Below the pieces are notes generated by a model. The model was given only the letters and a program-made list of their open reading frames with translations, was not told where the DNA came from and did not search any database. From Nocardioides ungokensis (GTDB lineage: Bacteria > Actinomycetota > Actinomycetes > Propionibacteriales > Nocardioidaceae): a DNA stretch of 64,000 bases. The stretch covers positions 4,225,001-4,289,000 of the forward strand of contig NZ_CP059164.1 in the NCBI RefSeq assembly GCF_013466985.1, given 5' to 3'. Shown here in pieces: positions 45,680-55,807 of the stretch (within the stretch, counting starts at the first letter, position 1; each line of letters starts with the position of its first letter). The position numbers were made by a program, and so were the translations under genes.

Positions 45680-47181
45680 TCACCCGGCACCGGGCGGGAG
45701 CACCGGCAGCCCGGCAGGCGGGCCGGTGAGGGCGAGGTCCAGCAGGGCGTCCACGTCGAGGTGCTCCTCGGCAAGGTCGGCCAGCAGCTCGTAGCGGGCC
45801 TCGCGCCGCTCCCCGAACCGCACCCCCGACGGGTGGTACGACGTGCCCGCGGCCGCCGCGGCGAGCCCCAGCCAGGCCTGCCGGAAGCCGTCGGACTCGA
45901 GGGTGCCGTGCCACATGGTCCCGAGCACCGCTCCGGCCGCGGCGCCGCCCGGGAACTCCTCGGCCTCCCGCCCGCGGGTGACCCGACCGTGGTGGATCTC
46001 GTAGCCGCGGACCTCCTCGCCCAGGGCCGACCCGCGCGGCAGCGCCAGGATCTTGCCGGGCTCGAAGACGGTGGCCACGTCGAGCAGGCCGAGCCCCGGC
46101 ACCTCGGCGCCCGCCGGCCCCTCGACGCCAGCCGGGTCGGCGACGGTGCGGCCGAGCATCTGGAACCCGCCACAGATGCCGAGGACCGGCCGGCCCGCGG
46201 CGGCGTGCCCGAGCACCGCCCGGTCCAGGCCCCGCTCACGCAGCCAGGCCAGGTCCGCCAGGGTGGCCCGGGTGCCGGGCAGGACCACGACGTCGGCCCC
46301 GGCCATGGCCCGCGGCTCGGCCGCGAAGACCACGTCGACGGCCGGCTCGAGCCCGAGCGCGTCGACGTCGGTGAAGTTGCTGATCCGCGGCAGCCGGACC
46401 ACGGCGACGCGCAGGGTCGGGCCGGAGCCCTCGTCGGCCCGCCGGCCGCCCAGGTCGAGCGCGTCCTCGGAGTCCAGCCACAGGTCCGGGTGCCACGGGA
46501 GCACGCCGTGCACCGGCCGCCCGGTCAGGTCGCGCAGCCGCTCGAGCCCCGGAGCCAGGAGCCCCAGGTCGCCGCGGAACTTGTTGACCACCCAGCCCGC
46601 CACCAGCCGCTGGTCGTCGGCGTCGAGGAGCGCGAGCGTGCCGAACATCGAGGCGAAGACACCACCCGGTCGATGTCGCCCACGACCACGGTCGGGATCC
46701 GGCCGTGCCGGGCCAGCCCCAGGTTCACGAAGTCGCCGGCGCGCAGGTTGATCTCGGTGGGACTGCCGGCGCCCTCGGCGACCACCACGTCGTACCGGCC
46801 GGTCAGGTCGTCGTACGCCGCGAACGCCGCGTCCCGCAGGTGGGTCCTGCCGCCGAGGAAGTCGGCGGCGCGCAGGTCCCCCGCCGGCTGCCCCATCACC
46901 ACGACGTGGCTGCGCCGGTCGCTGCCGGGCTTGAGCAGCACCGGGTTCATCGCCGGCTCGGGCACGGCGCGGGCAGCGAGGGCCTGGCTCCACTGGGCGC
47001 GCCCGATCTCGGCGGTGTCGCCCTCGGGGGAGAGGCAGACCATGGAGTTGTTGGACATGTTCTGCGCCTTGAACGGCGCCACCCGGACACCGCGCCGGGC
47101 GAACGCGCGGCACAGGGCGGTCGTGACCACGGTCTTCCCGGCGTCCGACGTCGTCCCGGCGACCAGCAGCGAACCACGCAC
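45680..47181 (-). CDS. cobQ: Cobyric acid synthase
   Basis: About 500 residues. Amidates adenosylcobyrinate a,c-diamide in cobalamin synthesis. The N-terminal dethiobiotin-synthetase-like domain has SLLVAGTTSDAGKTVVTTAL (P-loop), APFKAQNMSNNSMVC and VVVAEGAGSPTEINLR; the C-terminal glutaminase domain has PVLGICGGFQMLGRTV with the nucleophile Cys, RGYEIHHGRVTRG, and GTMWHGTLESDGFR. One frame break near 46670, in a CGGGTGG run. GTG start 47181 with TACGGT 6 nt upstream. No other cobalamin gene is in the window. Confidence 0.93.
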
Positions 47182-47187
47182 CGCCGC

Positions 47188-47193
47188 ACCGTA
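47188..47193 (-). promoter_or_regulatory. Predicted leaderless -10 hexamer of cobQ
   Basis: TACGGT on the minus strand, 6 nt before the cobQ GTG, in the short gap after the Abi-alpha-like gene. Confidence 0.5.
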
Positions 47194-47200
47194 GCGGCCC

Positions 47201-48154
47201 TCAGGCGTTGGGCGGCTCGCCCCCCTCGGGCTCCGGGGGCGGGGCGTGCTCGGGGAAGTCGGTCGCGGCGACGGACTCGTCGACCAGGCAGGTCCGGCAG
47301 AAGTCCTCGCCGAAGGGCGTGAGGTGGATGCTGCGCCGGACGATCTTGGCGAACTTCACCGAGTGCACCGCCGCGAGCACGTCCGGCTGCGCCTCGACGA
47401 CCTGGTAGTCCATCGGGTCGCGCAGCGACTCCCGGGAGAACCACACCAGGCCGAGCCGGAAGAGGTTGTTGAGGTACGCCGGCACCTGGTCGAGGTGGCG
47501 GCAGCCGGCCCGCGCGCCGATCATCGAGAGCCCGGGGGCGACGAGCTGGCTGTTCACCATCCCGATCGGGCCGCCGGTGCGGACGTCGACGCTCGGCTGC
47601 GGTCCGCCCTGGAGCAGGAGCAGCAGGATCCGCGCCTCGTCGGGGGCGAGCTCGTCGAGGATCCGTTCGTACGCCGGGTGGCCGACGTCGGTGCTCCACA
47701 CGTCGCGGGAGCGTTCGAGCAGCTCGGCCCCCCGCTGCCGCAGCGACGCCATCGTGTCGGTCGTCGGAGGGGCCCGGTCCCCGGCCGGGTCGGGCGGATC
47801 GGCCAGCTCACCGAGCGACTCCCCCGCCGACATCAGCGCCCGCGAGATCGGGACCCCCGAGGTCACCGACCGGGCCAGGTCACCGATCACGGTGGCGGCC
47901 TCGGTCGCGTCCCGGGCGAGGGAGGCCGCCTCGGACGGGTCGGTCACCGCGCGCGCCATCCGCCGGCCGGCGCGGGCCGACGTGCGCACGCCCCACTCGG
48001 TGGTGTGCCACCAGGCCGAGGCCGCCACCCGGGCCAGCCCCGGCAACGCCTCCACGGCCGGCGCGACCGACTCGGGCAGCGCTGGCAGCCGCTGGACCGG
48101 CGGCACCGTCCCGTCGCGCTCCACCTCGGGGACGTCGTCGTGCTCCTGGGTCAT
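47201..48154 (-). CDS. Abi-alpha (DUF4393)-like protein
   Basis: 317 residues, intact. N-terminal half low complexity and helical (ALPGLARVAASAWWHTTEWG). The C-terminal 160 residues follow the Abi_alpha pattern: AYERILDELAPDEARILLLL, GPIGMVNSQLVAPGLSMIGA, YLNNLFRLGLVWFSRESLRD and RRSIHLTPFGEDFCRTCL, including the late T-P-F-G-x-x-F-x-x-x-C block. Named after an abortive-infection protein, but this actinobacterial branch lies in a housekeeping setting. ATG overlaps the DUF445 stop (ATGA), so the two are coupled. Defence role unproven. Confidence 0.75.
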   Translation of the reverse strand: MTQEHDDVPEVERDGTVPPVQRLPALPESVAPAVEALPGLARVAASAWWHTTEWGVRTSARAGRRMARAVTDPSEAASLARDATEAATVIGDLARSVTSGVPISRALMSAGESLGELADPPDPAGDRAPPTTDTMASLRQRGAELLERSRDVWSTDVGHPAYERILDELAPDEARILLLLLQGGPQPSVDVRTGGPIGMVNSQLVAPGLSMIGARAGCRHLDQVPAYLNNLFRLGLVWFSRESLRDPMDYQVVEAQPDVLAAVHSVKFAKIVRRSIHLTPFGEDFCRTCLVDESVAATDFPEHAPPPEPEGGEPPNA

Positions 48155-49452
48155 CCGCCCACCCCGAAGAGCCACAGGTGCAGGAACCCGCCGGCCAGGC
48201 CCATGATCGCCCCGTGGGCGTACAGCATCCACTCGTCCTCCCGGATCGCGGCCCGCATCATCTCGACGAAGTCGCGCGGCGGCAGCTCCTTGGTGCGGGT
48301 GGCCACGAGGTGCTGGATCCGGTCGGCCTGGCGACGACTGAAGGCGGGGTCCTTGAACGGCGTGAGGGTGCGACCGACGGCCTCACGGGCCACCGACTCG
48401 CGGATGGTGTCGAACCTGCTGGGCCCGACGGCGACCCGGACAGCGGCGCGCGCCGGACCCGCGGCCTTGTCGATCGCGGGCTTGAGCGCGGTGGCGAGCA
48501 TCTGCCGGGTGCGGTCGCCTCGCGGCCCGTCGAGCAGGAAGTCGCCGATCCGCTCGAGGGTGATCACGTCGTCGGCGATGATCCGCGCGTAGACCTCAGC
48601 GGCCTCGTCCTGGCGGCGCAGGAAGAGCCCGTGCACCTTGATGCCGAGGATCCGGCGCGGCTCCGGCGGCTCGAAGATCAGCCACATCCCGAGCGCGTTG
48701 GTGATCCAGCCGACGACCACCCCCAGCAGCGGCAGCAGCCACCACTCGCCGAAGAGGCTGTCGACGACCGCCACGGGGATGCCGAGAAGGAAGCCGAAGA
48801 CGAACCCGAAGGCCACCATGAGGTTCAGCTCGCGCTGGCCGAAGTCGCGGAAGATCCGCACCACCAGCGACGGGTTGGCCCGGAAGTGGTCGATGACCAT
48901 GATCTTGGGGTCGAGCAGCTGGTCGATGTGGATCCCGATCTCGTCGGTGACCCGACCCACGACCGCCGGCAGCTGGGTCTGGACCCGCTCGACCACGGCG
49001 TCGCGCACCGGCCGGGGCAGGTCGCGCCACAGCCGCGGGTGCTCGCGGCGCATCACGTCGTCGACCAGCTGCGGGATCTCCGGGCGGAACACGGTGACGA
49101 TGTGCTCGGCGATCCGGTCGGGCTCGAGCTGCTGGTAGAACTCCCCGGGCGTCCCGAGCTTGGCGATCGCCTTGTCGACGGCGATGCTGCCCATCTTGGC
49201 GGCCCGGGCGGGGATGATCCCCTGCCAGCCGACCCCGCCCTGGAGCAGGCCCGGGACCTCCTGGAGCTTCCGGGGCAGCACCGCGGCAAGCTCGCGCATG
49301 CCGGGGATCCGCACGCCGTGGAAGCGCACCGGCTTGAAGAGCATCACCAGGCCCGACCAGTTGATCAGCCAGCCGACGATACCGGTGAAGAGCGGGATGG
49401 TGGCGAAGTGCAGCCAGTCCACACCGGCGGCCCACGCACCCAGCCACTCCAT
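48151..49452 (-). CDS. DUF445 membrane protein
   Basis: 433 residues, intact. An N-terminal helix FATIPLFTGIVGWLINWSGL, a long amphipathic middle with GGVGWQGIIPARAAKMGSIA and VDKAIAKL, a central helix pair LMVAFGFVFGFLLGIPVAVV and WWLLPLLGVVVGWITNALGM, and a terminal helix AHGAIMGLAGGFLHLWLFGV. The repeated G-W-x-T/I-N-x-x-x-M-x-x-x-F pattern is the DUF445 (YheB-like) signature. Function unknown. Start ATG 49452 with AGAGG upstream (ATG 49458 possible). First gene of a two-gene unit with the Abi-alpha-like gene. Confidence 0.85.
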   Translation of the reverse strand: MEWLGAWAAGVDWLHFATIPLFTGIVGWLINWSGLVMLFKPVRFHGVRIPGMRELAAVLPRKLQEVPGLLQGGVGWQGIIPARAAKMGSIAVDKAIAKLGTPGEFYQQLEPDRIAEHIVTVFRPEIPQLVDDVMRREHPRLWRDLPRPVRDAVVERVQTQLPAVVGRVTDEIGIHIDQLLDPKIMVIDHFRANPSLVVRIFRDFGQRELNLMVAFGFVFGFLLGIPVAVVDSLFGEWWLLPLLGVVVGWITNALGMWLIFEPPEPRRILGIKVHGLFLRRQDEAAEVYARIIADDVITLERIGDFLLDGPRGDRTRQMLATALKPAIDKAAGPARAAVRVAVGPSRFDTIRESVAREAVGRTLTPFKDPAFSRRQADRIQHLVATRTKELPPRDFVEMMRAAIREDEWMLYAHGAIMGLAGGFLHLWLFGVGG

Positions 49453-49512
49453 CGTCACCTCTCGGGTCTACCCCGTCGCGGGCCGTTCCAATCGAGCGAG
49501 GGTAGCCACTGG

Positions 49513-49539
49513 ACTTTACATCTGTACATAGGTTGTCAA
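49513..49539 (-). promoter_or_regulatory. Candidate DUF445 promoter with palindromic site
   Basis: On the minus strand TTGACA is followed 15 nt later by TAAAGT, and the spacer overlaps TGTACAGATGTA (49528-49517), an inverted repeat related to the TACAGATCTGTA site at 9127. The 15-nt spacing is short for a standard promoter. Confidence 0.4.
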
Positions 49540-49607
49540 GCGGCGCTGGTCACAGTCGCGGACCACCGGAGGGGCCGCACCACCGACCGGGCTGCGAGGA
49601 TGCCCGG

Positions 49608-50408
49608 GTGCCGACGACCTCCCCCGAACCCGAGCTCACGGCCGACTGCTCGCGCTGCTTCGCCCTGTGCTGCGTGCTGCTGCCCTACCGGCGCGACGCG
49701 GGCTTCGGCGCCGACAAGGCGGGCGGGGTGCCCTGCCACCACCTGCGCGCCGACGACCGTTGCGGGATCCACGCCGACCTACGCGAGCGGGGCTGGTCCG
49801 GGTGCGCGGTCTTCGACTGCTTCGGGGCCGGCCAGCACGCCTCCCAGGTCACCTACGGCGGTAGGTCGTGGCGCGACCAGGACGACCTCGGCGAGATGGC
49901 CGCGGTGCTCTCGGTCCTGCGCCGGGTGCACGAGATGCTCACCCACCTCGGGGAGGTCGGCCGACGGTCTCCCGACCCCGCTGCGGAGGACCTGCGGCAG
50001 CGGCTGCTGGAGCTCCGCGACGCGACCCCGGTGGAGCTGCTGACCGCGGACCTCGATCAACTGCACGAGGAGTGTGGCGACCTGCTGGCCGCGGCGAGCC
50101 TGCGGGTCCGGGGGCCCCGGGCCCCCGACCTCGCCCGCGCCGACCTCGCCGGGCGGGACCTGCGTGGCCGGGACGTCCGCTCCGCGTGCCTGCGCGGCGC
50201 GGTGCTGATCGGCGTCGACCTGCGCGGGCTCGACCTGGGCGCGGCCGACCTGCTCGGCGCGGACCTCCGGGACGCCGACCTCCGGGGCACCGACCTCCGC
50301 GACGCACTGTTCCTCACCGGGCCACAGCTGGAGAGCGCACGCGGCGACGTCACCACCACCATCCCGGACGGCCGGCGCCGACCCGCGTCGTGGGCACCGC
50401 AGGACTGA
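49608..50408 (+). CDS. Cys-cluster (YkgJ-like) protein fused to pentapeptide repeats
   Basis: 266 residues, intact. The N-terminal 70 residues hold a metal-binding Cys pattern, ADCSRCFALCC, then GGVPCHHLRADDRCGIHADL and SGCAVFDCFG, like the YkgJ/UPF0153 family. A helical linker (about 80-175) follows. From about 180 come at least ten pentapeptide units (ADLAGRDLRGRDVRSACLRG, VDLRGLDLGAADLLGADLRD, ADLRGTDLRDALF), a right-handed quadrilateral beta helix. GTG start 49608. The combination of both domains is uncommon. Function unknown. Divergent from the DUF445 gene. Confidence 0.8.
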   Translation: MPTTSPEPELTADCSRCFALCCVLLPYRRDAGFGADKAGGVPCHHLRADDRCGIHADLRERGWSGCAVFDCFGAGQHASQVTYGGRSWRDQDDLGEMAAVLSVLRRVHEMLTHLGEVGRRSPDPAAEDLRQRLLELRDATPVELLTADLDQLHEECGDLLAAASLRVRGPRAPDLARADLAGRDLRGRDVRSACLRGAVLIGVDLRGLDLGAADLLGADLRDADLRGTDLRDALFLTGPQLESARGDVTTTIPDGRRRPASWAPQD

Positions 50409-50509
50409 CTCCGGCGGAACCACGCACCCGACCGGGTCGGGGTGACCGAGCACACCCTGCCCTCGTTTTGACCCCCGGCGCGTCGGCTTGCCACCGTTGA
50501 AGACGTCCC

Positions 50510-50672
50510 CGACCGGTCCGCGACGACGCGGAGGCCGGGATCTGACCGCCAGGCACGGCGTGCGCGGCGAACCGGTGAACTTGCCCGGGTCGCTGCCTCC
50601 GGCCTGAGCCCGCCGTGGGGGAGCGAGCCGCATGTGGCCGTCGGCGGGCGCCCTCCCCCACCCCAGGAAGTA
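50510..50672 (+). promoter_or_regulatory. Structured leader, possible c-di-AMP (ydaO-type) riboswitch
   Basis: A long GC-rich leader precedes a secreted cell-wall hydrolase. It contains GGCGAACC near 50566 and CCGTGGGGGAGCG near 50613, in the order and spacing of the actinobacterial ydaO motif, and ends with a long stem between GTGGGGGAGCG and CGCCCTCCCCCAC. ydaO riboswitches often precede rpf/lytic genes. The match is by eye and may be wrong. Confidence 0.42.
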
Positions 50673-50677
50673 GATCC

Positions 50678-51370
50678 ATGTCCCGTTCAGCCAAGCCGTC
50701 GAAGCGCGCCCTCGCGGCCGTCCCGCTTCTCTACGCTGCCCTGACCGTCCTCCAGATGGCCGTCCCGCCCCTCGGCCTCGAGGAGCCCGCCGCGGCCGCC
50801 GGTGCGTCCCCGAGCACCTCGGCCACCACCCAGCGGTCCGCCGGACCTTCCTCTGAACGGTCGACCGATCGCTCGGCCGGGCCGACTGCCGAGCAGCAGC
50901 AGGTCCGTGCGGCCAAGAGCGCCGGATGCACGATGGCGGGCCTCGCCCGCCGCGCCACGCGCGAGGCCCACATCCCGCTGTACGTCGGCTGCGCGTTCCT
51001 GGCGCAGGAGACCGGTGGTGGCCGCAACGTGTTCGGCAGCGACCCGACGGTCTTCGCCGGGGCCGGCGAGGTCACGAAGTCGAAGTACCTCGCCTACAAG
51101 GACGTCCGCCGGCGCACCGGCGAGATGCAGGGCGTCGGGCCGATGCAGCTGACCTGGCCGACGTACCAGGACGCGGCCGACCGGCTCGGCGGCGCCTGGA
51201 AGCCCTACCCCAACATGCTCGTCGGCTTCCGCCACCTCGCCGCGCTGCACCGCGCCTGCGGCAGCTGGACCGCCGCCGCGCACGAGTACAACGGCGGCGG
51301 CCCGGCGGCCGACGCGTACGCCGCACAGATGGCCGCGCGCTTCGACCACCTGCGCGACGTCATCGGCTGA
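50678..51370 (+). CDS. Secreted lysozyme/transglycosylase-like enzyme
   Basis: 230 residues. Signal segment ALAAVPLLYAALTVLQMAVP, then a Ser/Thr-rich linker to about residue 75, then a lysozyme-fold domain: IPLYVGCAFLAQETGGGRNV (catalytic Glu in the Q-E-T-G-G loop), GEMQGVGPMQLTWPTYQDAA (G-P-M-Q block) and AAAHEYNGGGPAADAYAAQM (Y-N-x-G block), the three marks of soluble lytic transglycosylases and G-type lysozymes. It should cut peptidoglycan glycan strands outside the cell. ATG 50678 with AGGAAG upstream; leader possibly a riboswitch. Confidence 0.82.
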   Translation: MSRSAKPSKRALAAVPLLYAALTVLQMAVPPLGLEEPAAAAGASPSTSATTQRSAGPSSERSTDRSAGPTAEQQQVRAAKSAGCTMAGLARRATREAHIPLYVGCAFLAQETGGGRNVFGSDPTVFAGAGEVTKSKYLAYKDVRRRTGEMQGVGPMQLTWPTYQDAADRLGGAWKPYPNMLVGFRHLAALHRACGSWTAAAHEYNGGGPAADAYAAQMAARFDHLRDVIG

Positions 51371-51390
51371 CCGACCCACCGGGAGGCGGG

Positions 51391-51843
51391 TCAGCGGTTG
51401 TTGCGGCGCCAGACGACCAGGGACTGGCCGGGGGTCGGCTGCCGCAGCACCGGGAGCCGGTTCACCGGCGCCGGGACGTCCCCGTCGCCGCGGCGCACGA
51501 CCAGCGCCTGGCGCAGCGCCTCGCGGGTGGCCTCGAGCTCGGCCACCAGCTCCTCGTTGCGCTGGGCCAGCGCGGTCACGTGGTTCTGCAGGTCCAGGAT
51601 GCGGCGCACCCCCTCCAGGCCGATGCCGGAGGAGGTCAGGTCCGCGATCTGGCGGAGCAGCTCGATGTCGGTGTGCGAGTAGCGACGGCCGCCGCCGCCG
51701 GTGCGGCCCGGGGTGATCAGGCCGAGCCGCTCGTAGGCGCGCAGGGTCTGCGGGTGCAGGCCGGTCAGCTCGGCGGCCACGCTGATGACGTAGACCGCCG
51801 CATCGGGGCCGGGGGCCCTGAAGTCGCGCGCGCCGCCCTTCAT
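51391..51843 (-). CDS. hspR: Heat-shock repressor HspR (MerR family)
   Basis: 150 residues. YVISVAAELTGLHPQTLRAY and ERLGLITPGRTGGGGRRYSH are the winged helix-turn-helix of HspR, followed by DIELLRQIADLTSSGIGLEG and a coiled-coil dimer helix. HspR binds HAIR inverted repeats with DnaK as co-repressor. Last gene of dnaK-grpE-dnaJ-hspR; its ATG at 51843 overlaps the dnaJ stop (a GTG at 51846 is also possible). The tail LRQPTPGQSLVVWRRNNR is conserved in related actinobacteria. HAIR-like sites upstream of dnaK and clpB are its expected targets. Confidence 0.95.
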   Translation of the reverse strand: MKGGARDFRAPGPDAAVYVISVAAELTGLHPQTLRAYERLGLITPGRTGGGGRRYSHTDIELLRQIADLTSSGIGLEGVRRILDLQNHVTALAQRNEELVAELEATREALRQALVVRRGDGDVPAPVNRLPVLRQPTPGQSLVVWRRNNR

Positions 51844-53024
51844 CACGAGCCCTCGAAGAGGTTCGCGCGCAGCGGCTTCCCGGCGGTGGCGGCCCGGTAG
51901 GCCTCGACCGCCTCGCGGGCCGCGGCGTCGAGCACCGCCGGCACCTGGACCTCGACGGTGGCGAGCAGGTCGCCCATGGTGCCGTCGGACTTGCGGGCGC
52001 CCTTGCCCCGCACCCGGAAGGTACGGCCGTTGGGGGTGCCCGCCGGGATCTTCAGCGTCACCGGCGCGCCGGACAGGGTGGGGACCTTGATCTCCGCCCC
52101 CAGCGCGGCCTCGTCGAAGGACACCGGCACGTCGAGCGTGAGGTTGTCCCCCTTGCGACCGAAGACGCGGTGCGGCGAGACCTTCACGGTGACGAAGAGG
52201 TCACCGGCCGGGCCGCCGTTCTCGCCGGCGGCGCCCTTGCCCCGCACCCGGATCTTCTGGCCGTCCTTGACGCCGGCGGGGATCCGGGCCTGGATCGAGC
52301 GCGCCGACAGGCCGCGGCCGCTGCCGTGGCAGGTCGGGCAGGGCTCGTCGTAGACCAGCTGGCGACCGCCGCAGGCCGGGCACGTCTCATTCATCGAGAA
52401 CGCGCCGCCGACCGAGGCGACCACGAAGCCGGCCCCGTCGCACTCGGGACACACGTGCGGCTTGGTCCCGGGCTTGCCGCCGGTGCCCGCACAGTCGGGG
52501 CAGGGCGCGTCGGAGGTGAGCCGCAGCGAGATCGTGACGCCCTCGAGGGCGTCGGTGAAGCTGATCGTCGCCGAGGTCTCGACGTCGGCGCCCTTCTGAG
52601 GCCGGCGTTGCTGGGTCCGCTGCCGGCCACCGCCGAAGAGGTCGCCGAACATGTCCCCGAAGCCGCCGCCCCCGCCGGCGCGCTCGCGCAGCAGGTCGTT
52701 CAGGTCGAACCCGCCCGCGCCGCCGCCCCCGCCGCCGAAGCCGCCGGGGAACCCGCCCCGGAAGCCTCCGCCGGCGTAGAGCTCGCGCATCTCGTCGTAC
52801 TTCTTGCGCTTCTCGGGGTCGCCGACGACGTCGTAGGCCTCGGCCACCGCCTTGAACTTGTCGTGCTTGGCGGTGTCCCCGGGGTGGGAGTCGGGGTGGT
52901 TGGCGCGCGCCAGCTTGCGATAGGCCTTCTTGATCTCGTCGGCCGTCGCGTCCTTCTTCACACCCAGCTCGGCGTAGAAGTCCTTGTTGGCCCAGTCGGC
53001 CCGCATCCCGTCGGTGGCACTCAT
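51843..53024 (-). CDS. dnaJ: Chaperone DnaJ
   Basis: 393 residues, intact. J domain KDFYAELGVKKDATADEIKK, with the H-P-D triad in RANHPDSHPGD that stimulates the DnaK ATPase; a Gly-rich stretch GGFRGGFPGGFGGGGGGAGG; four zinc-binding C-x-x-C-x-G-x-G modules (CPDCAGTG, CPECDGAG, CPACGG, CPTCHGSG); and the C-terminal client-binding barrels. ATG 53024 with AGAGGGGGT upstream. A 39-bp gap separates it from grpE, and its stop overlaps hspR. Confidence 0.96.
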   Translation of the reverse strand: MSATDGMRADWANKDFYAELGVKKDATADEIKKAYRKLARANHPDSHPGDTAKHDKFKAVAEAYDVVGDPEKRKKYDEMRELYAGGGFRGGFPGGFGGGGGGAGGFDLNDLLRERAGGGGGFGDMFGDLFGGGRQRTQQRRPQKGADVETSATISFTDALEGVTISLRLTSDAPCPDCAGTGGKPGTKPHVCPECDGAGFVVASVGGAFSMNETCPACGGRQLVYDEPCPTCHGSGRGLSARSIQARIPAGVKDGQKIRVRGKGAAGENGGPAGDLFVTVKVSPHRVFGRKGDNLTLDVPVSFDEAALGAEIKVPTLSGAPVTLKIPAGTPNGRTFRVRGKGARKSDGTMGDLLATVEVQVPAVLDAAAREAVEAYRAATAGKPLRANLFEGS

Positions 53025-53062
53025 CCGCGCACCCCCTCTCCTGTCATGTGTCGGTTGACGTT

Positions 53063-53667
53063 CTACTCGCCCGCGGGGTCGACCACGAGCACCTGGGCGG
53101 CGCGTACGACGCGGTCGCCGATGCGGTAGCCGGCCTTGGCGATCACCTTGCACGTCGTCACGCTGACCTCCGGGTCCGCGCCGATGTGCGAGAGCGCCTC
53201 GTGCAGGCTCGGGTCGAACGCGTCGCCCACCGCGCCGAACCTGGTCAGGCCGACGTTGGTCACCACCCGCTCGAGCTGGTCGGCCACGGCCTTGAAGCCG
53301 CCGTCGACGTCGCCGTGCTCACGGGCGCGGTCGATCGTGTCGAGCACGTCGACGATCGGCGCGAGCGCGGCGTACGTCGCGTTCTCGCGGACCAGCTCCC
53401 GGTCACGCTCGACGCGCCGCTTGTAGTTGAGGTACTCGGCCTGGAGTCGCTGGAGGTCGGTGGTCAGGTCGGCCAGGTCGCGGCGGGCCGCGGTCAGGTC
53501 GTCCTCGAGCTCGACGTCGCCGTCGCCCTCGGCGGGCGCCTCGACCTCGGTCTCGTTCGCCATCTCGGCGGCCTCGTCCCCGAACGACCCCGGGGCCGGG
53601 CCCGTCGAGACCTCGGGGGTCTCGACGGGCTCGGCCGGAGCCTGGGCACCGTCATCGGGTGCACGGG

Positions 53668-53671
<4 letters not shown>
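53063..53671 (-). CDS. grpE: Nucleotide exchange factor GrpE
   Basis: 202 residues, intact. An acidic disordered N-terminus (EVEAPAEGDGDVELEDDLTA) leads to a long coiled coil (LADLTTDLQRLQAEYLNYKR) and the beta domain with GVGLTRFG-like residues and SHIGADPEVSVTTCKVIAKA followed by GYRIGDRVVRAAQVLV. It releases ADP from DnaK. GTG start 53671 overlaps the dnaK stop (GTGA), giving tight coupling. Confidence 0.95.
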
Positions 53672-55527
<1,856 letters not shown>

Positions 55528-55633
55528 GGGGAATACCTCCGGTTGTGAACCCATCTCTGGGGGTCCTCTTCTGGGACCTGCTTGAGTCTGTGGTGACGCC
55601 ATCCTGCGCCGATGGCGGCGAGTCTGGCAAACA

Positions 55634-55656
55634 AGTTGAGTGGGATCAACTCAACT
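55634..55656. promoter_or_regulatory. HAIR-like HspR operator upstream of dnaK
   Basis: AGTTGAGT, GGGATCA, ACTCAACT: perfect 8-bp arms and the 7-nt spacer of the HAIR consensus. It shares GTTGAGT/ACTCAAC with the clpB site. The remaining DNA between dnaK and the reductase (280 bp) shows no other feature. Confidence 0.85.
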
Positions 55657-55807
55657 CTGTTCACCCGGCTCAACGAAGGTCCGGCCCGCGTTGTTCCCGG
55701 CCTCCGCCCCGGATGACCCCGGCAGTACGCGTGGGATGGTTCACAGTCCCCGCGGGGCCGGCGTACGAAGTCCCCAGGACCGGAATAGCGAGGGGCGGAT
55801 CGTTGTC

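Noticed and set aside
47201..48154. Calling the Abi-alpha-like gene a phage-defence gene outright
   Set aside because: Only the family name suggests it; context is housekeeping and no toxin or partner is known. Kept as a finding with low certainty.
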